Source: Corallococcus caeni (lineage in GTDB: Bacteria; Myxococcota; Myxococcia; Myxococcales; Myxococcaceae). Taken from it: a DNA stretch of 64,000 nucleotides. The position numbers and the translations under genes are program-made. The notes beneath the pieces are model-generated. The model saw only the letters and a program-made list of their open reading frames with translations, did not search any database and was not told the DNA's origin. Every line of letters starts with the position of its first letter. Within the stretch, counting starts at the first letter, position 1. This document shows positions 43,764 to 52,700 of this stretch, piece by piece. The DNA lies in NCBI RefSeq assembly GCF_036245865.1, contig NZ_BTTW01000001.1, positions 310,001 through 374,000 on the forward strand, written 5' to 3'.

Positions 43764-44291
43764 TCACGCTTCCGTCGGGACCGGTGCCTGTTCGCCGGTC
43801 TCGACGGAGGTGTCGCTGAACGCGGCGTCCGTCGCGCGCAGCCGCAGCGTCTGGAGCGTCTCCAGTTGCCCGTCGGCGCGCTCGGCGAGGAAGGCGAAGT
43901 CGAACTTCGCCAGCCGCGGCTCCTTCGGGGCCACCTTCTCCAGGCTCCTCCACAGGGACACGCGCCCGTGGGAGCCCACGCAGAGCCCCTCCAGCTCCAC
44001 CAGCCGGCTCAAGGGCGAGTAGCGCAGCAGGGAGCCGTTGAGCTTCAGGCGCGACAGCTTCTCCGTGAGCCACGCGCCGCCCACCTTCAGCGGATCCACC
44101 CGGACGTCCAGCGCGGACATCACGGTCAGCAGCGTGGCGCGGTCCTGCTCGATGAGCGGGATGAGCGTGGCCAGGTACTGCCCCACCGGGTTGCTGCGGT
44201 TCTCGCGCTCCGTCCGCTTCGCGAGATCCAGGCCCACGGTGGAGCCCAGCAGGTGGTCGTTCAGGTAGATGCCCAGTCGCTTCACATTCAT
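43764..44291 (-). CDS. Conserved-looking hypothetical protein
   Basis: 175 residues with no signal peptide or TM. It has a mixed charged N-terminal half (LGIYLNDHLLGSTVGLDLAKRTERENRSNP) and a helical middle (LEGLCVGSHGRVSLWRSLEKVAP). I recognise no family. ATG 44291 has GGGAGGGG upstream; an earlier in-frame start (44342) lacks one. Its TGA lies directly against the speA stop codon. It is followed on the same strand by no gene, while OsmC and the DHS-like genes lie upstream of it in transcription order. Confidence 0.55.
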   Translation of the reverse strand: MNVKRLGIYLNDHLLGSTVGLDLAKRTERENRSNPVGQYLATLIPLIEQDRATLLTVMSALDVRVDPLKVGGAWLTEKLSRLKLNGSLLRYSPLSRLVELEGLCVGSHGRVSLWRSLEKVAPKEPRLAKFDFAFLAERADGQLETLQTLRLRATDAAFSDTSVETGEQAPVPTEA

Positions 44292-44414
44292 GCCGGATGC
44301 CCCTCCCCCGAGGCGTCGAACGAACCTCACGAGGGTGGGCACGGCGCCCGCTTACCGCACGCGGTCAACGGGGCTCGGAGGGCAGGCGTCCTTCCGAGCC
44401 CCGGTCCGGCTGCT

Positions 44415-44843
44415 TCAGTCCGGATAGCCGAACGACGCCGTCACCTTCACGTCCGGGTGCAGGCTGCGCGCCACGGGACACTCGTGGGCGATCTTCTCCA
44501 GCATGGCGCGGTGCTCCTTCGTGAGGCCGGCCGGCATCAGGATGGACAGCACCAGCTCGCCAATCTTGCGCGGCGGCGGGGTCATCCGCTTCTCCACCGT
44601 CGCGCGGACCTCGCCCAGGCTGATGCCCTCCTTGCCGGCCATCAGGTGCATGGTCGTCACGACACAGGACGCCAGCGCCGTGGCCACCAGGTCCGTGGGG
44701 GAGAAGCTGCCGCCGGTGCCGCCGTTGTCCTTCGGCGCCTCCGTGGGCAGCGTCGCGCCGGACGGGCCGTGCGTCACCTGCGTCTTCAGCTGGGGAGCAC
44801 TCACCAGGGACATCACCACACCGGTCGCGGGCTGCTGGGCCAT
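44415..44843 (-). CDS. OsmC-family protein
   Basis: 142 residues. The OsmC redox cysteines are Cys60 in TALASCVVTTMHLMA and Cys122 in AHECPVARSLHPD. The family removes organic hydroperoxides with thiol reductants. GTGGSFSPTDLVATALASC is the usual N-terminal block. It lies 47 bases downstream of the DHS-like gene, so the two are probably co-transcribed. Start ATG 44843; the longer open frame to 45098 overlaps the upstream gene and is not protein-like. Confidence 0.85.
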   Translation of the reverse strand: MAQQPATGVVMSLVSAPQLKTQVTHGPSGATLPTEAPKDNGGTGGSFSPTDLVATALASCVVTTMHLMAGKEGISLGEVRATVEKRMTPPPRKIGELVLSILMPAGLTKEHRAMLEKIAHECPVARSLHPDVKVTASFGYPD

Positions 44844-44890
44844 CACCGTCTCCTTGGGACTTCGAGCCTGGGAAAAGAAAGGACTGCCGT

Positions 44891-46114
44891 CTAACGCACG
44901 AAGCTGTCGTGGGCCTTCGCGTCCTCTTCGGACGAGGGCTCGGCTTCCTCGACGCTCCAGTCCAGCGTCTTCATCAACGCCTTGCTGCGCTTCTTGACGT
45001 CCGCGTCCAGGAACTTCACCGCGTCGCCCATCTTGTCCATCAGGCGCATCGGCTTGCGCTTGTTCTTGGGCTCGCTGAACAACGCGTGCGTGAGCCACGG
45101 GAACACCGCCGTCACGTCGCAGTGCACGTACATGGAGCCCGTCTCCACCGCCTCCACGGACACCTTGCCCCAGGTGTGGCCCTCACCGGCCGGGCAGCTG
45201 GACAGCGCGCCGTTGTCCACCGGGTCCACGCAGAACTGCACGTCGATGTCGAAGCCCGACGTGGGGACGTTGAGGATTTGATCCAGCAGCGGCTCGCCCT
45301 GAAGCGTGTAGTTCTTGGGCACGCCGCCGCCCAGGATCCAGATGGCCAGCTTCCCGCTGCCGTGGTGGCGGCAGTAGTGCTGCATCGCGGCCATGGAATA
45401 GACGTCGTCGTTGATGTCGAGCTCGAACTTGAACTCGTCACCCAGCAGGCGCTTGAGCTTCACGACGTTGAGGAAGATGGAGCCGTCCTGCACCGCGCCC
45501 ACCCAGATGGGGACGCCGTGCTTGTAGCAGGTGGACAGGAGCGACGGCTGCTTCACGCCCAGCTGCTTCTCGATGCCGTGGATGGCCTTGCCCAGGAGGT
45601 AGTGGAACTCCGGCGTGGTCATCTTCTTCTGGAACTCCGGCTGGCGGAGGATGGCGGAGAAGAGGCGGTCGGTGTCGAGCAGCGCCTCCTCCCAGAAGCC
45701 CAGGTCGTAGATGCGGATGATGCGCGCCAGGCGGTACTGGAGGTCGCCCGCGTTGGGGTTCACCTCGCGGATGCCGTGGCCGATGATGCGGTGGGCGTCG
45801 TGGTAGAGGTTGGCGCCCGTGGTGGTGATGGCGGAGATGATGCCCTTCTCCACCAGCGGGATGAGGCAGGACTGGTGCAGGCCCGCGGGCGTCATGGCGC
45901 CGGACAGCGTGAGGAAGATGGACGCGTCCTGCTGCACGGACTGCTGCATCAGTTCGAACGCGGTGCGCTCCTGCCGGCCCACGTAGGCGCTGAACGCGTG
46001 CGCGAGCAGCTCCGCCGGCTTCTCCTTGCCGGTGATGGGGCGCGGATCCGCCTTGCGCGCGTTCGCGTAGGCAGCGCGAAGGGAGGACTTCTTCGGGGTC
46101 GGGGTCTTGGCCAT
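44891..46114 (-). CDS. Deoxyhypusine-synthase-like protein (SpeY-type)
   Basis: 407 residues of the deoxyhypusine synthase fold: GAMTPAGLHQSCLIPLVEKGIISAITTTGANLYHDAHR, a Rossmann-like NAD region, HTWGKVS with the catalytic-type Lys317, and VTAVFPWLTHALF. Bacteria lack eIF5A, so the role is not hypusine formation. Bacterial members are described as homospermidine-type polyamine enzymes, to my knowledge. Its closeness to speA fits a polyamine role. An alternative is a deoxyhypusine-like modification of another protein. ATG 46114; the frame upstream is not protein-like. Confidence 0.85.
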   Translation of the reverse strand: MAKTPTPKKSSLRAAYANARKADPRPITGKEKPAELLAHAFSAYVGRQERTAFELMQQSVQQDASIFLTLSGAMTPAGLHQSCLIPLVEKGIISAITTTGANLYHDAHRIIGHGIREVNPNAGDLQYRLARIIRIYDLGFWEEALLDTDRLFSAILRQPEFQKKMTTPEFHYLLGKAIHGIEKQLGVKQPSLLSTCYKHGVPIWVGAVQDGSIFLNVVKLKRLLGDEFKFELDINDDVYSMAAMQHYCRHHGSGKLAIWILGGGVPKNYTLQGEPLLDQILNVPTSGFDIDVQFCVDPVDNGALSSCPAGEGHTWGKVSVEAVETGSMYVHCDVTAVFPWLTHALFSEPKNKRKPMRLMDKMGDAVKFLDADVKKRSKALMKTLDWSVEEAEPSSEEDAKAHDSFVR

Positions 46115-46310
46115 GGCGCGGCGATCTAACACCGCCTGCCTGCCAAGGGGAGGCCCGCCTTCAGCTCCGTCCCTCCCCAAGGGGCCTCCACCCGACAGGA
46201 AGAAACCCCGTGCCGTGCGGATTCACACAGGGCCCGCTCTTCCGGCCCCTTCCCATGGGGACATGGCGTAAGAGTGCCCCCCTCGCCGCCCTCCGGAGGG
46301 TCCCACCGCC

Positions 46311-47141
46311 GTGATCGACCTGCATTCGCACACCACCGCCAGTGACGGCCAGTACCCGCCCTCGGAGCTGGTGGCGCGCGCCGCCGCCGCGGGCGTCACC
46401 GTCCTGGCCGTGACGGACCACGACACGGTGGCGGGGCTCCACGAGGCAAGGCAGGCGGCCCTCGCCCACGGCCTGGAGCTGGTCCCCGGCATCGAGCTGT
46501 CCGCCTTCGTCTACGGCAAGGAGGCCCACATCCTGGGCCACTTCCTGCGCCCGGAGGACCCGGACCTGGCGCGCTTCGCGGACCGGCTGCGGGACGAGCG
46601 CACCCGGCGCATGGAGGCGATGGTGGCCCGCCTGCGCAACCTGGGCTTCCCGGTGCGCATGGAGCAGGTGCGCAAGGTGGCCGGGGACGCGCAGCTGGGG
46701 CGGCCCCACCTGGCGCGGGTGCTGGTGGAGCAGGGCTGGTGCCTGGACATGAAGGCCGCGTTCGACCGCTTCCTGGGCACGGGCCGCGCGGCGTGGGTGG
46801 AGCGCTTCAAGCTGGACGGCGCGGAGGCCATCCGGCTCATCCGCAACGCGGGCGGCACCGCGACGCTCGCCCACCCCGGCTCCTCCAAGATGGAGCGCCC
46901 GGAGATCCAAGCGCTGGCCAAGGCCGGGCTGTCCGGCCTGGAGGTGCTCAGCGTGGACCACAACCCCACCGTGCGGCAGAAGTACCTGGCGCTCGCGGCG
47001 GAGTTCGACCTGGTGCCCACCTTCGGCAGCGACTTCCACGGCGAGGCGGTGGCGCCCGACCACCGCCTGGGCGTCGCGGCCATGCCCCTGGAGCAGTTCC
47101 AGAAGCTGCGCGCCCGCGCCCCGTCGTCGCAGCCCGCCTGA
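46311..47141 (+). CDS. PHP-domain phosphoesterase (YciV/RNase AM-like)
   Basis: 276 residues with four PHP metal motifs: DLHSHTTASDG (His5, His7), VTDHD, HILGH and the late DFHGE; ATLAHPGSSK lies between. It is a trinuclear-metal phosphoesterase. Relatives process oligonucleotide 5' ends or dephosphorylate nucleotides. GTG 46311 is used, with GGAGGG 10 bases upstream. The 196-base gap before it, upstream of the divergent DHS-like gene, shows no gene. Confidence 0.8.
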   Translation: MIDLHSHTTASDGQYPPSELVARAAAAGVTVLAVTDHDTVAGLHEARQAALAHGLELVPGIELSAFVYGKEAHILGHFLRPEDPDLARFADRLRDERTRRMEAMVARLRNLGFPVRMEQVRKVAGDAQLGRPHLARVLVEQGWCLDMKAAFDRFLGTGRAAWVERFKLDGAEAIRLIRNAGGTATLAHPGSSKMERPEIQALAKAGLSGLEVLSVDHNPTVRQKYLALAAEFDLVPTFGSDFHGEAVAPDHRLGVAAMPLEQFQKLRARAPSSQPA

Positions 47142-47153
47142 TCAGGACCGGCG

Positions 47154-48698
47154 TCAGGACCGGGGCTGGGCCTTGAAGCGGCTCGTGACGGCGGTGAGCC
47201 CTTCGGCCACGGACTGGAGGTCCTGGGCGATGCGCGTGGTGCGGCCGGTGGCGTCCACGCCCTGCTTCACCAGGTCCGCCACGTTGCGGGCGCCCTGCAC
47301 GGCCTGCTCGCTGGACTGGCGCTGCTGGCGGGTGGCGATGGTGATCTGCCGCGCCGCCTCGCTGGTGCCGCGCGCCAATTCCACGATGCGCAGGAAGACG
47401 GCGGAGGCCTGCTCGGCCACCTCCACCCCGCGGTCGCTCGTGGCCATGCCCACGCGGGCCTTGGACGCGGCCTCCTCGCCGGAGTCCTGCACCTTCTCCA
47501 CGATGCGGGCGATGTCGCGCGCGGACGCGGACACGTTCTCCGCCAGCTTGCGCATCTCCGCGGCCACCAGGGAGAAGCCCCGGCCCACGTCGCCCGCCTT
47601 GGTGCCCTCCAGCGCCGCGTTGAGCGCCAGGAGGTCGCTGCGCTCCGCCACCTGGTTGATGACCTGGGCGATCTTGGAGACCTGCTGCAGGTCCTTGTTC
47701 AGCCCCACGATGGCGTCCGCCACGCCCTTGGACTCCGTGCGGATGTCGTTGATGCCGCCCACCACCTGCGCCACCACCGCCATCGCTTCCGCCACCGCGT
47801 CATGGGTGCGCCGCGCGCTGGACTCCACCACCTCCGTGGAGGAGGAGATCTGCTCGGCGGTGCGGGAGAGTTCCTCGAACGTGGCGGCGATCTGCTGCGC
47901 GTACGCGGCCTGCTGGCTGATGACGTGCTCCTGATCCGCGGAGGCGCCCATCAGGCCACGCGACGCGCTGGACAGCTGCTCGGTGCGGGTGACGAGCTCC
48001 ATCACCGTGGCGCGCAGCGTGCCCAGCATCTCGTTGAAGGAGGTGGCCATCTGCCGCACCTCGCCGGCGGCGGACACGTCCAGCTCGCCCCGGAACACGT
48101 CGCCCCGGGCCACCTCGCGAGCCACCTGCGTGACGCGCGACACGGGGTCCGCGATGGCGCGGCTGATGATGACCGCCAGCCCCAGGCCCAGCACCGCGGC
48201 GCCCAGGTAGCCCATGAGCGAATAGCCCTCCGTCGCCGCCAGCGCGGCCTTCACCTCGTGGGTGCCGAAGCCCGCGCGGTACACGCGGCCGTCGCTCTCG
48301 CAGCGCACGACGACCTCCTCACGCAGCCGCGCCACCGTGCACGCACCCGGCGTGAGCTGGGCTGGCTGGGGCGGCCCTTCCGGCACCCGGCCCCGCGCGG
48401 CGATGACGCTGCCGTCCGCGCGGGTCAGCTCCTGGAAGTTCAGCGTGAAGCCACCGGACTCCACCTGGGAGAACACCTCCTCGCGCCGCATGCGGGCGTC
48501 CGGCGCGGTGTCCGGCAGCGCGAGCCAGGGGTGGCGCACCACCAGCGTCCCCAGCGTCATGGCCCGCTCACCCAGGACCTCCATGCCCGCGGCCTCCTGG
48601 CGGGCGGGGAAGTACGCCCCGCTGAAGAACACCACCGCGAGGCACGGGAGCAGCACCGCGATCGCCACCTGCATCCGCAAGGTCAGCCGGCCCCACAT
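47154..48698 (-). CDS. Methyl-accepting chemotaxis protein
   Basis: 514 residues. TM1 is at about 9-30, a periplasmic sensor domain covers about 31-160 with two Cys, TM2 is at about 165-185 and HAMP follows. The cytoplasmic signalling domain's hairpin tip is ERSDLLALNAALEGTKAGDVGRGFSLVAAEMRKLAE (positions near 355-390), the CheA/CheW-binding region. Myxobacteria have many chemoreceptors, each with a che cluster; none lies adjacent here. No C-terminal CheR tether is seen. Confidence 0.9.
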   Translation of the reverse strand: MWGRLTLRMQVAIAVLLPCLAVVFFSGAYFPARQEAAGMEVLGERAMTLGTLVVRHPWLALPDTAPDARMRREEVFSQVESGGFTLNFQELTRADGSVIAARGRVPEGPPQPAQLTPGACTVARLREEVVVRCESDGRVYRAGFGTHEVKAALAATEGYSLMGYLGAAVLGLGLAVIISRAIADPVSRVTQVAREVARGDVFRGELDVSAAGEVRQMATSFNEMLGTLRATVMELVTRTEQLSSASRGLMGASADQEHVISQQAAYAQQIAATFEELSRTAEQISSSTEVVESSARRTHDAVAEAMAVVAQVVGGINDIRTESKGVADAIVGLNKDLQQVSKIAQVINQVAERSDLLALNAALEGTKAGDVGRGFSLVAAEMRKLAENVSASARDIARIVEKVQDSGEEAASKARVGMATSDRGVEVAEQASAVFLRIVELARGTSEAARQITIATRQQRQSSEQAVQGARNVADLVKQGVDATGRTTRIAQDLQSVAEGLTAVTSRFKAQPRS

Positions 48699-48984
48699 GT
48701 CGACGACTCCCCAGGCGATGAGCGCAAAACCACGGGACAGCCCGCTGACGCTAGGCGTGCGCTCCCCACAGCGTCAAACCGGCCCCGGGGAGGTCGGGCG
48801 GTCAGGCGCGCGGGATGATCCAGGCCCCCCTCGCACCGGCAGGCGTCCGGGCGGGGCGGGCCCGCCGGATGAGGGCGCCTGATGGGCCCGGCATTTCGGC
48901 CGTCTTCTCAAGGGGTTGGCGGGCCCTGGGCGGGGGTGTTTCCCTTTGACACGACGCCAGCGGTGTCGTTAGGGTCCGCGCCCG
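48699..48984. other. Intergenic region between chemoreceptor and nuoA
   Basis: 286 bases, the longest gene-free stretch here. Apart from the nuoA promoter candidate at its right end it holds GC-rich sequence with no gene or RNA structure that I can support. Confidence 0.5.
48946..48975 (+). promoter_or_regulatory. Candidate promoter of nuoA-nuoB
   Basis: TTGACA (48946-48951, exact) and TAGGGT (48970-48975) with an 18-base spacer. Within the spacer CGACGCC and GGTGTCG form an imperfect inverted repeat (6 of 7). A start site would lie at about 48982 and the ATG is at 48985, so the transcript could be leaderless. The AGGG could instead serve as a distant ribosome-binding site. Confidence 0.45.
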
Positions 48985-49353
48985 ATGACTACACCCCTCG
49001 CACCGTACCTGCCGATGGCGGTGGTGCTCCTGCTGGCCGGCGTCCTCGGGATGATCATCCCCCAGGTCACCACCCGGCTGGGCCCCAAGCGCCCGAGCAG
49101 CACCAAGTCGGCCCCCTTCGAAGCAGGCTCCGAGTCGAGCGGCCCCGCTCGCCAGCGCTTCGCCGTGAAGTTCTACGTCATCGCGCTGCTCTTCATCGTG
49201 TTCGACGTGGAAGCGGTGTTCCTGTACCCCTGGGCGGTGAACTTCCAGGCGCTCGGCTGGTTCGGCTACGTGGAGATGCTGGTTTTCGCGTCGACCCTGG
49301 TCGTGGGCCTTATCTATGTCTGGAAGAAGGGCGCTCTCGACTGGGAGAGCTGA
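48985..49353 (+). CDS. nuoA: NADH-quinone oxidoreductase subunit A
   Basis: 122 residues with three TM segments (about 8-28, 65-85, 93-113) and the NuoA core block KFYVIALLFIVFDVEAVFLYPWA. It is a small membrane-arm subunit of complex I near the quinone site. nuoB follows 9 bases after its stop. The usual nuoC does not follow; it is more than 4 kb away. Confidence 0.95.
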   Translation: MTTPLAPYLPMAVVLLLAGVLGMIIPQVTTRLGPKRPSSTKSAPFEAGSESSGPARQRFAVKFYVIALLFIVFDVEAVFLYPWAVNFQALGWFGYVEMLVFASTLVVGLIYVWKKGALDWES

Positions 49354-49362
49354 GACTACGCC

Positions 49363-49926
49363 ATGGCTGACACCGACATCGCTCCGATCATGACCACCCG
49401 CCGGGACGAAGCCATGGGCTTCTTCCAGAAGCTGGTGTCCAAGGGCCTGGGCTGGGCCCGCAAGTACTCGCTGTTCACCTACCCGTACGCCACCGCGTGC
49501 TGCGGCATGGAGTACATGTCCGTGGCGGCCAGCCGGCACGACATCTCGCGCTTCGGCGCGGAGTTCCCCCGCTTCTCGCCGCGCCAGGCGGACCTGCTGA
49601 TGGTGGTGGGCACCATCAACCTGAAGCAGGCCCCCATCCTCAAGCGCGTCTACGAGCAGATGACCGAGCCCAAGTGGGTCGTGGCCTTCGGCGTGTGCGC
49701 GTCGTCGGGCGGCTTCTACGACAACTACGCGGTGCTCCAGGGCATCGACCGCATCATCCCGGTGGACGTCTACATCCCCGGCTGCCCGCCGCGTCCGGAG
49801 CAGGTGCTGGACGGCCTGATGCTGCTGCAGGACAAGATCGGCAACCAGGTGCACCGGCTGCGCGACCCCGGCCAGCCCAACGAGACCGCGGAGCACCACG
49901 CCCGCATGCTCGCCGCCGGCAAGTAG
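49363..49926 (+). CDS. nuoB: NADH-quinone oxidoreductase subunit B
   Basis: 187 residues. N2 cluster ligands are visible: Cys46-Cys47 in ATACCGMEY, Cys112 in FGVCASSGG and Cys141 in PGCPPRPEQ. The subunit transfers electrons to quinone at the junction of the complex I arms. It is the second gene of a two-gene nuoAB unit closed by a strong hairpin. The C-terminus has a short charged extension. Confidence 0.95.
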   Translation: MADTDIAPIMTTRRDEAMGFFQKLVSKGLGWARKYSLFTYPYATACCGMEYMSVAASRHDISRFGAEFPRFSPRQADLLMVVGTINLKQAPILKRVYEQMTEPKWVVAFGVCASSGGFYDNYAVLQGIDRIIPVDVYIPGCPPRPEQVLDGLMLLQDKIGNQVHRLRDPGQPNETAEHHARMLAAGK

Positions 49927-49951
49927 TCCGAAGCGCTACTGCTTCACCGCA

Positions 49952-49996
49952 CGGGCCCCGCGCCGCCTCTCACGAAGAGGCCGGTGACGGGGCCCG
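49952..49996. terminator. Bidirectional terminator hairpin between nuoB and a thioesterase gene
   Basis: A nested structure: outer CGGGCCCCG / CGGGGCCCG (9 bp) and inner GCCTCT / AGAGGC (6 bp) with loop CACGA. It lies between convergent genes, 26 bases after the nuoB stop. T-runs are absent on both sides. It should separate nuoAB from the genes to the right. Confidence 0.6.
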
Positions 49997-50011
49997 AGGC
50001 GTTCCTGGCCC

Positions 50012-50488
50012 CTACCAGCGGTGGTACGCGGGGTGGCCTTCCTTCACCGCGACGAAGGTGCCCCGGCAGGTGGCCGTCACCTTGCCGTTCTCGCCGGTGA
50101 GGGTGCCTTCGACGACGACGCGGTCGCCTTCAATCGACACCGGCTTCGCGGACAGGTGCACGCGGCCCATGGGCGTGGGGCGCTTGAGCACGATGGCGTA
50201 GTCGGCGGTGACGGTGCACGGGGGCGTGGCCGCGCCCTGCGCCTTCATCAGGTGGTACGCCGCCGTCCAGTTGCAGTGGCAGTCCAGCAGCGCGCCGATG
50301 ATGCCGCCGTTAAGCACGCCCGGGAACGCCTGGTGGTGCTCCTCGGGCGTCCAGTCCGCGACGACGAGGTCACCCTCCACGCGGCTGCGGATGCGCAGCC
50401 CCTTCGGGTTGGCCGGGCCACACCCGAAGCAGGCGTTGTGGGGGGCGTACGTTTCCTGGAGGCCGGGGGCTGTTTCGGTCGTCGACAT
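50012..50488 (-). CDS. Hotdog-fold acyl-CoA thioesterase (PaaI-like)
   Basis: 158 residues. [18 protein letters not shown] opens the domain, and FPGVLNGGIIGALLDCHC is the hotdog helix with the usual Gly-Gly. It probably hydrolyses small acyl-CoAs. The gene begins inside the 3' end of the sulfatase-like gene, overlapping it by 119 bases in another frame. The start at ATG 50488 is needed because the CFGCG block lies close to the N-terminus. It is convergent with nuoB. Confidence 0.75.
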   Translation of the reverse strand: MSTTETAPGLQETYAPHNACFGCGPANPKGLRIRSRVEGDLVVADWTPEEHHQAFPGVLNGGIIGALLDCHCNWTAAYHLMKAQGAATPPCTVTADYAIVLKRPTPMGRVHLSAKPVSIEGDRVVVEGTLTGENGKVTATCRGTFVAVKEGHPAYHRW

Positions 50489-52544
50489 GGCCGGCGACTC
50501 TACGTGAGACGGACTCCGGCGCGCGCTCCCGAGCGTCATCCAGCCAGTCCGCCAGCGCTCGCGCGTCCGCCCCTTCACAGTCCCCCGTGCAGGTGCGCCG
50601 CACGCTGCCGTCCGCCTGCGGCCGATCCACCACCCAGCGCTCGCCGTCGAAGGCCCCGGTGTCCTTCTCACGCAGCACCGCCGCGTCCGCGGCGTCGCCC
50701 ATCTCCACCACGCCGTCCGGGCGCAGGCGGTACGCGTCGAAGGTGCGCGGCGCGCCCGGCCAGTGGCCCGCGTCGAAGACCTCCGGGCTCACGTGCGTGT
50801 AGCCCGTCTCCGCGTACAGCGGCGCCAGCGGACGGCCTTCGCCACGCAACAGCGGCCCGAGCGACGCTCCGTCCGCTTCTGGCAGCGCGGACAGGCCGGA
50901 CAGCTCCAGCAGCGTGGGGCCCACGTCCACCAGCCGCGCCAGCGCGTCCACCCGGGCGGGGCCCACGCCGCGTCCGCCGGGCGGCTTCACCGCGAGCAGG
51001 ATGCGGTTCTCCTCTTCACCCAGCCGCGCGCCGTGCACGGACGTCGCGCCCGCCAGGTCCGGCCGGTCCGCGTGGAAGCTCTCGCCGTGGTCGGACATCA
51101 GCACGATGAGCGCGTCGTCGTAGCGCCCGGAGGCCCGCAGCGCGTCCAGCAGCGTGCCCACCTGCGCGTCCGCCTGCGCGAGCAGCTCGTCGTAGAGCCC
51201 CTCCGCGCCCTCGCGGCTCCACGCGCCCTTCGCGCCCGGCGACACCGGGGCGAAGTGCATGCGCAGCCGGCGCTCCAGCGGCTCGGACGCGGCCACGTAG
51301 CGACGGTAGAACGGATACACCGGGTCGCCCGGGAAGTGCGCGGCCGTGGCGTGGAAGGCGAAGAGCAGCGGCCCCTCCCCCGCCTCCGCCAGCAGCCCGT
51401 CCGACAGCCGCCGCGCATAGCCCATGGGGTCATGGATGCCGGCCAGCGCGCGGTTGTCGATGAACTCGGGCACCCACGCGGCGCCCGCCGGGTTGTCCGC
51501 GAAGAGGCCCAGCGCCCGGTAGCGCAGCTTCTCCAGCGCGAAGTTGAGCGCGCCGCGCGGAGGCTGCCAGCGCGTGGCGAAGCCGGAGGCGGGGCCCTCG
51601 AAGTGGAAGCGCGAGCAGTCCGTCGCGAACACCGTGCGCCATCCCGCGTCCGCGAAGCGCTGCGCGAAGGTGGGCGCCAGCACGAGCCGCGCGTCGGACG
51701 TCAGCGGGTAGCGCACGCCCGTGCGGTACGGCCACCGCGCGGTGAGCAGCGAGCGCCACGCGGGCTCCGTCTGCGCCACCGGCGTATAGGCCTGCGTGAA
51801 GAGCGTGGCGTCCTGGAGGAAGCGCTCCACATGGGGCGCCACCCCGTGCCCCGTCGCGCCCAGCCGGTCCGGCCGGAACGCGTCGATGCCGATGAGCACC
51901 ACCAGCGGCTGCCGGACGGCAATCCCCGGGCGCCGCACCGTCAGCGCCACCGCCAGCACCACGACGGCGCCCACCACCACCGCCCCCGAAACGCGCTCCA
52001 CCCACCGGGCCCCGGGGCCGTCGAGCCGGCGCGGCGCCCGAACCCCGCGCACCGCCAGCACGGCCAGATGGACCGCCACCCACACCCCGGCAGCCGCGCG
52101 CGCCTGCCACGGCTCGCCGTGATCCACCAGCCACGCCAGCACCGGCCGTGCCGCCGGCAGGTCGTCGAAGAGCGCGGGCCGCGCCAGCGCCCGGTCCCAC
52201 GCCCAGAACAGCAGCAGCCCCAGCCAGTGCGGCACCATCACCGCCAGCGCCACCCACCCGCCCCGCCGCGTCCAGGCCCGGGCCAGCACCGCCGCGGCGA
52301 GCCCCAGCAGCCCGCCCGCCACCGCGTACACGGCGGCCACGCGCAGGATGACGCCGGGCAGCAGCGGCCGGACCGCCGCCGCCAGCGCCGCGTAGGGGCC
52401 GTCCAGCGGGATGTCCACGCCCACCACGCCCGCCTTGAGCAGCCAAGCCGTCTCGGCGGCGAAGAGCAACAGTCCCAGCAGGGCGCCCAGGGCCAGACGC
52501 CCCGAAGTGGCACGGAGGAAGGAGGCGACGGACCGCACGGACAT
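50370..52544 (-). CDS. Membrane sulfatase-superfamily (alkaline phosphatase fold) protein
   Basis: 724 residues. About five TM segments in the first 200 residues are followed by a sulfatase-fold domain: [16 protein letters not shown] (metal Asp), [21 protein letters not shown] where Thr replaces the formylglycine Cys/Ser, and LMSDHGES (Asp-His metal ligands). A Thr nucleophile is typical of LtaS and phosphoethanolamine transferases rather than sulfatases, so a phosphoglycerol or phosphoethanolamine transferase is possible. The 3' end runs 119 bases into the downstream thioesterase gene, giving about 39 C-terminal residues that look non-conserved. ATG 52544 was chosen. Confidence 0.75.
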   Translation of the reverse strand: MSVRSVASFLRATSGRLALGALLGLLLFAAETAWLLKAGVVGVDIPLDGPYAALAAAVRPLLPGVILRVAAVYAVAGGLLGLAAAVLARAWTRRGGWVALAVMVPHWLGLLLFWAWDRALARPALFDDLPAARPVLAWLVDHGEPWQARAAAGVWVAVHLAVLAVRGVRAPRRLDGPGARWVERVSGAVVVGAVVVLAVALTVRRPGIAVRQPLVVLIGIDAFRPDRLGATGHGVAPHVERFLQDATLFTQAYTPVAQTEPAWRSLLTARWPYRTGVRYPLTSDARLVLAPTFAQRFADAGWRTVFATDCSRFHFEGPASGFATRWQPPRGALNFALEKLRYRALGLFADNPAGAAWVPEFIDNRALAGIHDPMGYARRLSDGLLAEAGEGPLLFAFHATAAHFPGDPVYPFYRRYVAASEPLERRLRMHFAPVSPGAKGAWSREGAEGLYDELLAQADAQVGTLLDALRASGRYDDALIVLMSDHGESFHADRPDLAGATSVHGARLGEEENRILLAVKPPGGRGVGPARVDALARLVDVGPTLLELSGLSALPEADGASLGPLLRGEGRPLAPLYAETGYTHVSPEVFDAGHWPGAPRTFDAYRLRPDGVVEMGDAADAAVLREKDTGAFDGERWVVDRPQADGSVRRTCTGDCEGADARALADWLDDARERAPESVSRRVAGHVDDRNSPRPPGNVRPPQRLLRVWPGQPEGAAHPQPRGG

Positions 52545-52700
52545 GCCCCCAGCGTCTACCCCGGCCGGGCATTGGGGCGCCAACTCTGTATTCCACCAGG
52601 CTTTCTGGAAGAGCGTGACGTGCTTGCGCTGCACTGGCAGTGCAAGATGGCGCCCGGACTGTTACCAAGCGATGCCCTCCCAGGACCGGGGGCCACCGTC

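Noticed and set aside
46115..46310. GGAGGCC/GGCCTCC repeats as a terminator or small RNA
   Set aside because: The arms are far apart and the region lies between divergent genes, where a terminator is not expected.
50763..52700. Long plus-strand open frame upstream of the class III cyclase
   Set aside because: It is antisense to the sulfatase-like gene and has Arg/His/Pro-rich composition with no domain.
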